A stretch of DNA of 64,000 nt from DSCS01 sp035391585. Lineage in GTDB: Bacteria > Macinerneyibacteriota > Macinerneyibacteria > Macinerneyibacteriales > DSCS01. The stretch spans positions 13,836-77,835 of the forward strand of contig CAZNOX010000008.1 of assembly GCA_964574875.1 (NCBI GenBank), written 5' to 3'. A model generated the notes under the pieces. The model saw only the letters and a list, made by a program, of their open reading frames with translations. It made no database searches and was not told the origin of the DNA. A program made the position numbers and the translations under genes. Of the stretch, positions 57,726 to 64,000 are shown in pieces. The first letter of the stretch is position 1. The number at the start of each line of letters is the position of its first letter.

Positions 57726-59057
57726 TTAAACAAAAAGACTCAACAGGGCCACAACGATGATGGAGACGAGGCCTTCGAGAAGAGTGGCTGTGGTGTAGGT
57801 CCTGTAGGCCACAGGCACCTCCATGTCCGAAAACTGGGAGACCACCCAGAAATAGGAGTCGTTGGCATGAGACACCGTCATGGCTCCGGCGCCGATGGCC
57901 AGGACGACGAGGGCCGGGCTGAGCCCCAGTGTCCCCATGAGCGGCGCCATGATGGACGACGTGGTGATAATAGCCACGGTGGACGATCCCTGGGCTGTCT
58001 TCAGGGCTGCGGCGATGATAAAGGGAAGAAAGATGCCCAGGTTCCAGCCGGACATGGTATTCCCCAGGAAATCTCCCATGGGCGAGCTTTTGAGGATGGC
58101 TCCGAAGGCCCCGCCGGCCCCGGTGATGGCCAGAATGATGGCGGCATTTTTGATCCCGTCAGCCATCCAGCCGTGGACGGCATCACCCAGCATCTCCTTT
58201 TTGACCAGAAAAAGACTGAGGAAGACGCCGATGAGAAGGGCAGTGACCGGGTCTCCGATAAAGTTGAAAAAATCAGCCCATTTCCCCGGAGGGATGATGT
58301 TCAGCCGGGGGTTGGAGAGAGATTTGAGCAGGATGAGCAGGATGGGGATGAGAAGAGGCATGAAGGAGAGCCAGGCTGACGGAAGTTTGCCGTACTTCTT
58401 CATGAGTGAGTCGTAACTCTCTTCCAGGACAGGCTTGATGTCGTATTTTTTCGCAAAGAGAATCGCCCACAGGTAGCCGGCGATCATGGCGGGAATGGAG
58501 ACGATGAGCCCCAGCCCGATGACCATGCCCAGGTCGGCGCCCAGGATCCCCGCTGCAGCAATGGGCCCGGGGGTGGGCGGAACAAGACAGTGTGTGGCAT
58601 AGAGGCCTGTGGCCAGGGCCACAGCCATCACAGCCATGGATTTGTCGGTCTTCTTGGCCAGCGCCTTGTTCAGGGGCGTGAGGATGACGTATCCCGAGTC
58701 ACAGAAGACCGGGATAGAGACCACATAGCCTGCAATGCTCATGGCCAGGGGAGACCGTTTGCTTCCCACGAGTTTGAGGATCGCGTTGGTCATGGACAGA
58801 GCTCCGCCGGTCTTCTCCAAAATCGTTCCGATAATGGTCCCGGCAACGATGACGATACCGATGTACCCCAGAGTACCGCCGAACCCGCTGCGGATGTTCT
58901 CGACGATCTTGGCCAGAGGCAACCGGACAGCCAGCCCGTAGAGGAAAGAGACCACCAGCAGCACAATGAACGCATTCATGCGAAATCGGGATGTCAGAAA
59001 GATGATCAGTAGAATCGCAACGATCAGAAAGATAACTGCTAAACCACCTGATACCAT
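57726..59057 (-). CDS. GntP-family sugar-acid:proton symporter
   Basis: 443 residues, about 12-14 membrane spans, with GntP features: IPVFCDSGYVIL, HCLVPPTPGPIAAA, AIGAGAMTVSHANDSYFWVV. It imports gluconate-like acids. Beside a glycerate kinase the natural substrate could be glycerate or a precursor, but this is inference. AAGGAGG precedes the ATG; that site is in one arm of an inverted repeat. Confidence 0.93.
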   Translation of the reverse strand: MVSGGLAVIFLIVAILLIIFLTSRFRMNAFIVLLVVSFLYGLAVRLPLAKIVENIRSGFGGTLGYIGIVIVAGTIIGTILEKTGGALSMTNAILKLVGSKRSPLAMSIAGYVVSIPVFCDSGYVILTPLNKALAKKTDKSMAVMAVALATGLYATHCLVPPTPGPIAAAGILGADLGMVIGLGLIVSIPAMIAGYLWAILFAKKYDIKPVLEESYDSLMKKYGKLPSAWLSFMPLLIPILLILLKSLSNPRLNIIPPGKWADFFNFIGDPVTALLIGVFLSLFLVKKEMLGDAVHGWMADGIKNAAIILAITGAGGAFGAILKSSPMGDFLGNTMSGWNLGIFLPFIIAAALKTAQGSSTVAIITTSSIMAPLMGTLGLSPALVVLAIGAGAMTVSHANDSYFWVVSQFSDMEVPVAYRTYTTATLLEGLVSIIVVALLSLFV

Positions 59058-59063
59058 AGTCGA

Positions 59064-59094
59064 CCTCCTTATTCATCTTTTCATTATAAGGAGG
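59064..59094 (-). promoter_or_regulatory. Inverted repeat masking the gntP ribosome site in longer transcripts
   Basis: CCTCCTTAT (minus 59094-59086) and ATAAGGAGG (minus 59072-59064) form a perfect 9-bp stem with a 13-nt loop. The second arm contains the gntP Shine-Dalgarno; the first overlaps the -10 box. A readthrough transcript would fold over the ribosome site. Confidence 0.5.
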
Positions 59095-59112
59095 TTTAGC
59101 AAGATGTGTAAA
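59083..59112 (-). promoter_or_regulatory. Promoter of the gntP operon
   Basis: Minus-strand TTTACA (59107-59112), 18-bp spacer, TATAAT (59083-59088). The predicted +1 is near 59076, downstream of the first arm of the inverted repeat. Confidence 0.55.
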
Positions 59113-59138
59113 GTTTTTTTTCGAAAATAGGGACAGAG

Positions 59139-59888
59139 TTACATCTGCAATTTTTCCTTCAAAAGCTTGAAGTAGCGCTTGCTCACCGGCAAAGCCGTCC
59201 CCTTGCTGTCACTCATGATGGCTGTGTAGTCCCCCATAAAGAAGCGTTCCAGACGGACGATCCGGGTGATGTTCACAAGAGTGGAGCGGTGGATCCTGAT
59301 AAACCGGTTCTGGGGAAGGATCTCCTCGAGTTTTTTCAGAGAGTAATCGTAGAGGTACTCTTTCTTGTCGGTGACCACAGTCACATATTTGTTGTCCGCC
59401 GAGCACCAGAGAATATCCTCCACAGGGACGAACTGGATCACGTCGTTCACCTTGATGGGAAGACGCTCCACGGTATCGGCCTCTTTTTCAGCCACCATGG
59501 CCAGAAGTTTCTCGATGTTCTTCTGTTCAGGCCGGACAAGAGAGGTGAGTCTCTGGACGGTCCTGTCCAGCCGCTCATGATGGATGGGCTTGAGGAGATA
59601 GTCCACGCTGTTCACCTCAAAGGCCTTGATGGCATAGGTATCGTAGGCTGTCACGAAGACCACATAAGGGAGATGGGCCACTCTCCTCAGGACTTCAAAA
59701 CCGTCAAAGACCGGGATCTGAATATCGAGAAAGAGGATGTCCGGTTCCAGGCGATCGGTCTTTTCCACGGCCTCTTCACCGTCCACAGCCACATCCAGCA
59801 CCCGGATGTTCTCATATTTCTGCAGCATCTTCACCAGCCTGTCGGCGGCGAATTTTTCGTCTTCAACGATGAGAGCTGTCATCTTCAT
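59139..59888 (-). CDS. LytTR-type response regulator
   Basis: 249 residues: receiver domain (1-125) with phosphoacceptor D55 (LFLDIQIPVFDGF) and the conserved T and K of TAYD and LLKP, then a LytTR DNA-binding domain (about 145-249; ADNKYVTVVTDKK, FIRIHRSTLVNI). It overlaps the kinase gene by 26 nt and is the last gene of the operon. GGAGA precedes the ATG by 6 nt. Confidence 0.95.
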   Translation of the reverse strand: MKMTALIVEDEKFAADRLVKMLQKYENIRVLDVAVDGEEAVEKTDRLEPDILFLDIQIPVFDGFEVLRRVAHLPYVVFVTAYDTYAIKAFEVNSVDYLLKPIHHERLDRTVQRLTSLVRPEQKNIEKLLAMVAEKEADTVERLPIKVNDVIQFVPVEDILWCSADNKYVTVVTDKKEYLYDYSLKKLEEILPQNRFIRIHRSTLVNITRIVRLERFFMGDYTAIMSDSKGTALPVSKRYFKLLKEKLQM

Positions 59889-60924
59889 ACGGGATCTCCA
59901 CGGTTATCAGGGACCCTTCTCCCCGGTTGGAAGCGATGGAAAACTCAGCCCGGCCTCCATACTGTAATTGTAGCCGTGACCGGACACTTTTCAAGCCGTA
60001 GCTCTCATTCCTGTCTGTCTGGCCGAATCCCACACCGTCGTCCTCCACCATGCAGAGGATCCGCTCTCCCTTGCGGGCCACAATGATCTGAAGCCGTCCC
60101 CCCTCTTTTTTGGGGCTGAGTCCGTGGATCACGGCATTTTCCGCCAGCACTTCCAGAAGAAGCGGAGGGATCAGGGCCTTTTCGGCGTCACGCTTGCATG
60201 CGATCTCGTATTGAAGGCGGTCTCCCATGCGCGCCTTCTCAATAGCGCAGTATTTCCGGATGATATCAAGCTCCTCGCTCACGGGGATGAGTTTTTCATC
60301 GCTTTTGGAGAGGATGAAGCGGTAGATCTCCGAAAGGTTCAAGACGATCTCCTCCACCTTTTCCGGCGACTTGTAGACCAGTTCCGTGATGATATTCAGC
60401 GTGTTGAACAGGAAGTGGGGGTTGAGCTTCGATTGCAACGCATGGAGCTGGGCTTCGGTATGTTTCAGTTCCAGCGAATCGATCTTCTCCTCTTTTCCTT
60501 CGATGGTGTAATGCATCTTGTAGTAGATGTAGAGGAGGAGCACCACGATGGAGACGATGATGGTGTTCATGACGATCATGACAAAGTGGCCCATAAACCC
60601 TGAATAAAAGGGAACATGGGTGAGTTGAGTGATGATGAGGATGGCGATCTCCGTTCCGATAAAGGCGGAGACGATCCCCAACAGAAGGGAGACCCACTTT
60701 TTATGCATGAAACGGATGAAGTAGAGCTCCACGGTGGAGAACGCCAGGGAGGTGATAAATCCGATACAGTTGGAAAAGATGGCCGAGACCAGAAGGGTCC
60801 GCCAGAAGTTCTGAAACCCCACACCCAGAGAGATAAAGAAGGCGATGAGGAGGGCGATCATCTGATTGATGACCGCCGTCTGTGCCAGGGCTTTCAGGAC
60901 TGCAAGAAGCTTACTTGCCTTCAT
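59863..60924 (-). CDS. LytS/YehU-type sensor histidine kinase
   Basis: 353 residues from ATG 60924, which overlaps the periplasmic TPR gene by 14 nt. Four predicted membrane spans (about 20-37, 42-62, 78-100, 112-135) have almost no external loops, so there is no separate sensor domain. The phosphoacceptor H170 is in LNPHFLFNTLN (His_kinase family), and the ATPase N box is LAENAVIHGLS with a GVGFG loop. It probably phosphorylates the LytTR regulator next to it. A longer reading upstream belongs to the TPR gene. Confidence 0.92.
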   Translation of the reverse strand: MKASKLLAVLKALAQTAVINQMIALLIAFFISLGVGFQNFWRTLLVSAIFSNCIGFITSLAFSTVELYFIRFMHKKWVSLLLGIVSAFIGTEIAILIITQLTHVPFYSGFMGHFVMIVMNTIIVSIVVLLLYIYYKMHYTIEGKEEKIDSLELKHTEAQLHALQSKLNPHFLFNTLNIITELVYKSPEKVEEIVLNLSEIYRFILSKSDEKLIPVSEELDIIRKYCAIEKARMGDRLQYEIACKRDAEKALIPPLLLEVLAENAVIHGLSPKKEGGRLQIIVARKGERILCMVEDDGVGFGQTDRNESYGLKSVRSRLQLQYGGRAEFSIASNRGEGSLITVEIPYEDDSSHR

Positions 60925-61585
60925 GAAGCTTTTCGATCCTTTCACGCGCCGCCTGGGCGTTTTTCGTCTCCGGGCCCAGTTTGACCGCTTTCTCCCAAAA
61001 CTTCTCCGCTTTTTTCTTCTCTTTGCGTTCCAGGGCCACATGGCCGGCATAATAGTAGCAGAACTGTCTGATCCTGAGGGCAAAGGTCTGTTCTGTATCA
61101 TCGGGCCGCTTTAAAAGAAGAGAGCCTCTGGCTTCACAGATCTCAGCATCACTCATCTTCTCCATCCGGCTTACCAGAAAGGTAAAGTCTTCCTCAGCGA
61201 CTTTAAACCGGCCCAGGAAGGAGGGAAGGTAAAGGCTGTTCTGCCCCCGTTCGATCCGGAGAAAGATATTGTCCGGCATCTTTTCCACTGCGGTATCGAA
61301 GCTCCTGTTCGCCTTCCGCACCCATTTCATCTTGGAGAAGGGAGAAGAGACGTCCCGGGCCTTGAGGGTATAGACACTGCCCAGATAGGCCTTGACAAAA
61401 GAGTCGTCCGGGAATTCTTTTTCCAGCTTCTCGTAATAGGCCAGAGCTGTGTCCGTCTTCTCGCCGTCTTTGGCTGCGGCATTATAGAGCTCCATCCCTT
61501 TTTTGACGCGGCCCAGAACCTCTTCTGCTGAAAGGAGAGAGATTGTCAGCAAAAGCGCCGCAACAACGATGACAATCCGTCTCAT
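60911..61585 (-). CDS. Periplasmic TPR protein of the LytS operon
   Basis: 224 residues. A signal peptide (about 1-20, ending LLSAEE) exports it. The body is helical with TPR-like pairs (TALAYYEKLEKEFPDDSFVKAYLG in parts ALAYYEKLEK and SFVKAYLGSV; ALERKEKKKAEKFWEKAV). It lies 1 bp after the propeller lipoprotein gene and overlaps the kinase gene by 14 nt. Inference: a periplasmic adaptor linking the lipoprotein to the kinase. Confidence 0.8.
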   Translation of the reverse strand: MRRIVIVVAALLLTISLLSAEEVLGRVKKGMELYNAAAKDGEKTDTALAYYEKLEKEFPDDSFVKAYLGSVYTLKARDVSSPFSKMKWVRKANRSFDTAVEKMPDNIFLRIERGQNSLYLPSFLGRFKVAEEDFTFLVSRMEKMSDAEICEARGSLLLKRPDDTEQTFALRIRQFCYYYAGHVALERKEKKKAEKFWEKAVKLGPETKNAQAARERIEKLHEGK

Positions 61586-61586
61586 C

Positions 61587-62642
61587 TTAATACTCCCGTC
61601 CCTTCAAAGGATTGGAAAGGAGCAAAAGAGCCGTGTCGGAAGAGAGATCATATTTTTCTTTCATCTTTTCGTCTGTGGCGACGAAGAAAATATAATCATC
61701 AGTGGCTCCGATGACGACCCCTGATTCTAATGACTCGATGCCTTCGATCTTCACGATCTGGACCTGTTCCCCGGTCTCGGTATCAAAGACGAAGAATTCC
61801 AGAGGGTGTTCATTGGTGACGAACTCGCCGTCCTTGATGTCATAGCCGCCCACGGGTGAAGCGATAAACCACTTTTTGTACATGGCACCGCCGCCCACCA
61901 TGATATCCCCTTTGGGGAAAGGCATGCCGAACTCCAGGGTCCAGACGCAGGGCTGGACTTTTCTGTCCAACTTGTACTCTTTGGCCATGACCGCGTTGCC
62001 CTTTTCGTCGAAAAAGGTGAGGCGGTACGGGGCGTTGTAATAACCCACCACGATCCGTTTGGTCTCAGGGTTGTACCGGACACACCCTCCGGGAAAGGGC
62101 GTCCCGTCATCAGGCATCATCTGGACATTCTTGTACTTGATGAGTTTTTCGATCTGTCCCTGACTGTCCACAATGGCCAGCTCTGTCTGAAGGCTGCCGT
62201 TGAAGAGGAGTTTGTCCTGAGTCACGTCAAAGGAGTGGGCAAAACCCACATCCCCCTGGACCAGCTGCTCATCGATAAACGATCCGTCCAGAGTGTACTC
62301 CACCGATTTTCTCATCATCATGTCGTAGATGAGGAAGCGGTCTCCCCGCAGACGCATGGCCATGGGGTAGTTGACTTCTCCGGGCCCCTTCCCTTTTGCG
62401 ATCTGGACGATCTCTGACTGGTTCCCGTCAAAATCGGTCTTATAGACGGTCACTTTTTCGGCTTTGTTATGGTAATGAATGAGCCCCTCGTCTGTGACCC
62501 TGCACATCTCCCCGATATTATCAGAAGGAGAAATATTCTCCAGGGCTGTGACTTTCTCCACGCTTACAGTCACCAACTCTTTCTTGGGGGCACAGGAAAA
62601 GAGAAGCGCCCCTGTAATCAGTGCAAATAACAGTTTTTTCAT
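61587..62642 (-). CDS. 6-bladed beta-propeller lipoprotein of the LytS operon
   Basis: 351 residues: a signal peptide with lipobox LLFSC (Cys17), then a propeller-type domain with GKGPGEVNYPMAM, NAPYRLTFFD and a final NPL. It is a paralogue of the 5024-6151 protein. It starts 7 nt after AGGAGG. It is first in the four-gene signalling operon, so it is a candidate surface sensor whose state is passed through the TPR protein to the LytS kinase. No ligand can be read from the sequence. Confidence 0.85.
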   Translation of the reverse strand: MKKLLFALITGALLFSCAPKKELVTVSVEKVTALENISPSDNIGEMCRVTDEGLIHYHNKAEKVTVYKTDFDGNQSEIVQIAKGKGPGEVNYPMAMRLRGDRFLIYDMMMRKSVEYTLDGSFIDEQLVQGDVGFAHSFDVTQDKLLFNGSLQTELAIVDSQGQIEKLIKYKNVQMMPDDGTPFPGGCVRYNPETKRIVVGYYNAPYRLTFFDEKGNAVMAKEYKLDRKVQPCVWTLEFGMPFPKGDIMVGGGAMYKKWFIASPVGGYDIKDGEFVTNEHPLEFFVFDTETGEQVQIVKIEGIESLESGVVIGATDDYIFFVATDEKMKEKYDLSSDTALLLLSNPLKGREY

Positions 62643-62663
62643 AAAAAAACCTCCTTTTGATTA

Positions 62664-62692
62664 ATGATACGTCCTTCAGCGGAAAAACACTC
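62664..62692 (-). promoter_or_regulatory. Activator-type promoter of the propeller-TPR-LytS-LytTR operon
   Basis: Minus-strand TATCAT (62664-62669) is a good -10, but the -35 position 17 bp upstream (62687-62692, GAGTGT) does not match consensus. Such promoters usually need an activator, and a direct repeat lies just upstream. Confidence 0.4.
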
Positions 62693-62699
62693 CTCATTT

Positions 62700-62727
62700 C
62701 CGACAAAAGGCCTTATCGCCCGACAAA
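62700..62727. repeat. Direct repeat CCGACAAA x2 with 20-bp period, likely regulator site
   Basis: CCGACAAA occurs at 62700-62707 and 62720-62727, exactly two helical turns apart (12-bp gap). The proximal copy is about 45 bp upstream of the predicted start of the LytTR operon. LytTR regulators typically bind paired direct repeats spaced about two turns, so autoregulation is plausible, though the repeat does not match the published consensus closely. Confidence 0.5.
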
Positions 62728-62765
62728 CGTCCTCATAGAGAGATGAAAGGTTGTTCTCTCACCAT

Positions 62766-63293
62766 TCAAAAGAGGACAATCCCTAAAAGCCCGCAGGCCA
62801 GGACCACCAGGATGGGATGGACTTTTCCTTCCGTAAGGACCAGGGTGAGAAAAGCCCCCGCAGCCATGAAAAACTGAACAAGGCTCCCCACAGCCACAGA
62901 CCCGTAAGCCCACGTGGCGTAGAAAAGAAGACTGAGGACCCCCACCTGAAGCCCTTCGCGGAACATGGCCGCATGCCGGTTGGCCTTCATCCGGTCCAGG
63001 AGAGGAGCTCCGATGAAGAGAATGGACAGAGCCGGCAGGACCACGCCGAAAGTGGCCACCGCTGCTCCGGCCAGTCCGGCGATACGGAATCCCACAAACG
63101 TGGCCGCATTCACAGCGATGGGCCCCGGGGTCATCTGGGCAATGGCCAGAAGCGAGGCCATCTCGTCAAAGAGAAGCCAGCCCCTCGCTCCCACGATCTC
63201 ATGCTGGATCAGGGGGATGGTCACCAACCCCCCGCCGTAAGCCCCGATCCCGATGATCATAAAGCTTTTGAAGAGTTGAAGAAGCAGACGCAT
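62766..63293 (-). CDS. Chromate transporter, short subunit B
   Basis: 175 residues of the CHR family, about five spans. The motifs IGIGAYGGGLVTIPLIQHE and QMTPGPIAVNAATFVG identify it. Short CHR proteins work as adjacent pairs; it shares one base with the upstream half (TGATG). They export chromate or related anions with protons. The natural substrate may be sulfate-like. Confidence 0.93.
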   Translation of the reverse strand: MRLLLQLFKSFMIIGIGAYGGGLVTIPLIQHEIVGARGWLLFDEMASLLAIAQMTPGPIAVNAATFVGFRIAGLAGAAVATFGVVLPALSILFIGAPLLDRMKANRHAAMFREGLQVGVLSLLFYATWAYGSVAVGSLVQFFMAAGAFLTLVLTEGKVHPILVVLACGLLGIVLF

Positions 63294-63901
63294 CAGACAC
63301 CGCCCTCCCCTGTGGAGATCTCAGCCCTCTTGTCTCGTCGCCGGCAGAGGAAATAACCCAGGGCTCCTGCGCTCACAACCGCAAGGACCGGATGCACCCT
63401 GAAGACAAAGAGCAGGACAAGCCCGGCAGCGCAGATCGCCATATTCTGGATATTATTGAGATGTCTCCTTCCGAAGATGTAGGCGGCATAAGCGATCTGC
63501 CCGGCGATGGCCAGGGAACACCCTTTAAGAAAAGCTTTGACACGGGGATTCTGAAAATAGGGCAGGGCAAAAAGAGCGATGAACAGAATAATGAGAAAAG
63601 AGGGAAGGATCACACCGAATGAGGCCGTCAGAGCTCCCCGTTTTCCGCGCAGTCGGCGCCCCTGAAGATAGGCCATGTTCACAGCCACCGCCCCGGGAAT
63701 CAGAGTGGCTGTGGACATCTCCGACATGAACTCGTAATCGCTGATCCAGCCTCTTTTCAGCACCAGCTCATGGCGGAGGATCGCCGCCATGGCAAACCCG
63801 CCTCCCAGTGTGAAGAGGCCGATCTTGAAATAGGTCCAAAAGATCTGTAAAAAGGTGATCTTGTCTTCTGACCCGTTTCTGGAAAACGTCTCCTCTCTCA
63901 T
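63293..63901 (-). CDS. Chromate transporter, short subunit A
   Basis: 202 residues from ATG 63901, with the paired CHR motifs FKIGLFTLGGGFAMAAILRHE and TLIPGAVAVNMAYLQG. GAGG is 4 nt upstream of the ATG; a longer reading would start beyond the promoter. First gene of the split chromate transporter pair. Confidence 0.92.
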   Translation of the reverse strand: MREETFSRNGSEDKITFLQIFWTYFKIGLFTLGGGFAMAAILRHELVLKRGWISDYEFMSEMSTATLIPGAVAVNMAYLQGRRLRGKRGALTASFGVILPSFLIILFIALFALPYFQNPRVKAFLKGCSLAIAGQIAYAAYIFGRRHLNNIQNMAICAAGLVLLFVFRVHPVLAVVSAGALGYFLCRRRDKRAEISTGEGGV

Positions 63902-63925
63902 GCGTCCTCTTCTCCTTTGCCAGAG

Positions 63926-63954
63926 AGTATACAGGAAAAAAGCGGTTTCGTGAA
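63926..63954 (-). promoter_or_regulatory. Candidate promoter of the chromate transporter pair
   Basis: Minus-strand TTCACG (63949-63954), 17-bp spacer, TATACT (63926-63931), with the predicted +1 about 18 nt before the ATG. The remaining bases to 64000 show no gene. Confidence 0.5.
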
Positions 63955-64000
63955 CGCTGTTTCTCCACGATAATGAACTGGACAACCGGGATTTGAAAAC

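Noticed and set aside
1..64000. Mobile elements, phage genes, toxin-antitoxin pairs or CRISPR arrays
   Set aside because: I saw no transposase, integrase or terminal inverted repeats with duplications, and no regularly spaced repeats; the region looks like stable core chromosome.

Overview
The window reads as a gene-dense stretch of a diderm (Gram-negative type) bacterial chromosome. It carries KDO and heptose genes for lipopolysaccharide (kdsB, hldE split in two), an intramembrane protease RseP, lipoproteins, a predicted outer-membrane barrel and periplasmic chaperone-proteases. Gene content (ThiT, RqcH, RemA/DUF370, DUF1844, 6-bladed propeller lipoproteins, LytS/LytTR) does not match a common model phylum. 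A deep-branching or little-cultured lineage is likely, but I cannot name it from sequence alone. There are no insertion sequences, phage genes, CRISPR arrays or rRNA. Most genes lie on the minus strand in tightly overlapping operons.

Layout. 0-10 kb: a partial minus-strand gene, tRNA-Pro, a glycine cleavage operon (gcvH-gcvPA-gcvPB), an SPFH membrane protein with a DUF3795 protein, a propeller lipoprotein, and an envelope-stress operon (ECF sigma factor, zinc anti-sigma, inactive trypsin-like/PDZ protein, DegP/HtrA). 10-19 kb: tRNA-Leu, a proline-rich protein overlapping a HEAT-cyclophilin fusion, an oligopeptidase B-like lipoprotein, and leuS-thiT-yjbQ. 19-25 kb: a four-gene operon of DUF2089/DUF4097/SHOCT-like proteins, then DUF2225-HIT-fba-OMP, then a MATE exporter. 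25-36 kb: a 1474-residue kinase-like/TPR/GAF/GGDEF protein converging on a 742-residue TPR protein, then a heterodimeric ABC exporter and a DUF1844 protein.

36-54.5 kb is one nearly unbroken superoperon. It starts at yicC and runs through remA, gmk, rpoZ, dxr, rseP, ispG, an AAA ATPase, a cyclophilin, two proteins of unknown or sensory function, fmdB, trmJ, an unknown protein, rqcH, nfi, CYTH, hldE1, hldE2, kdsB and pyrG. It joins isoprenoid, nucleotide and LPS-precursor synthesis with RNA and protein quality control. 54.5-64 kb holds gntP-TPR-glycerate kinase-DsrE-xth. Next is a four-gene signalling operon (propeller lipoprotein, periplasmic TPR protein, LytS-type kinase, LytTR regulator), and last a split chromate transporter pair.

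The best candidates for undescribed biology are four. First, the propeller-TPR-LytS-LytTR operon, with a 20-bp-period direct repeat upstream of its promoter. Second, the kinase-GGDEF giant facing another protein with a decayed STAND-like NTPase. Third, the sigma/anti-sigma operon carrying a pseudo-protease beside an active one. Fourth, the DUF2089/DUF4097 operon, in which three proteins share one short helical module. Promoters matching the sigma-70 consensus are easy to see, and several place the predicted +1 on or beside the start codon, which suggests leaderless mRNAs.
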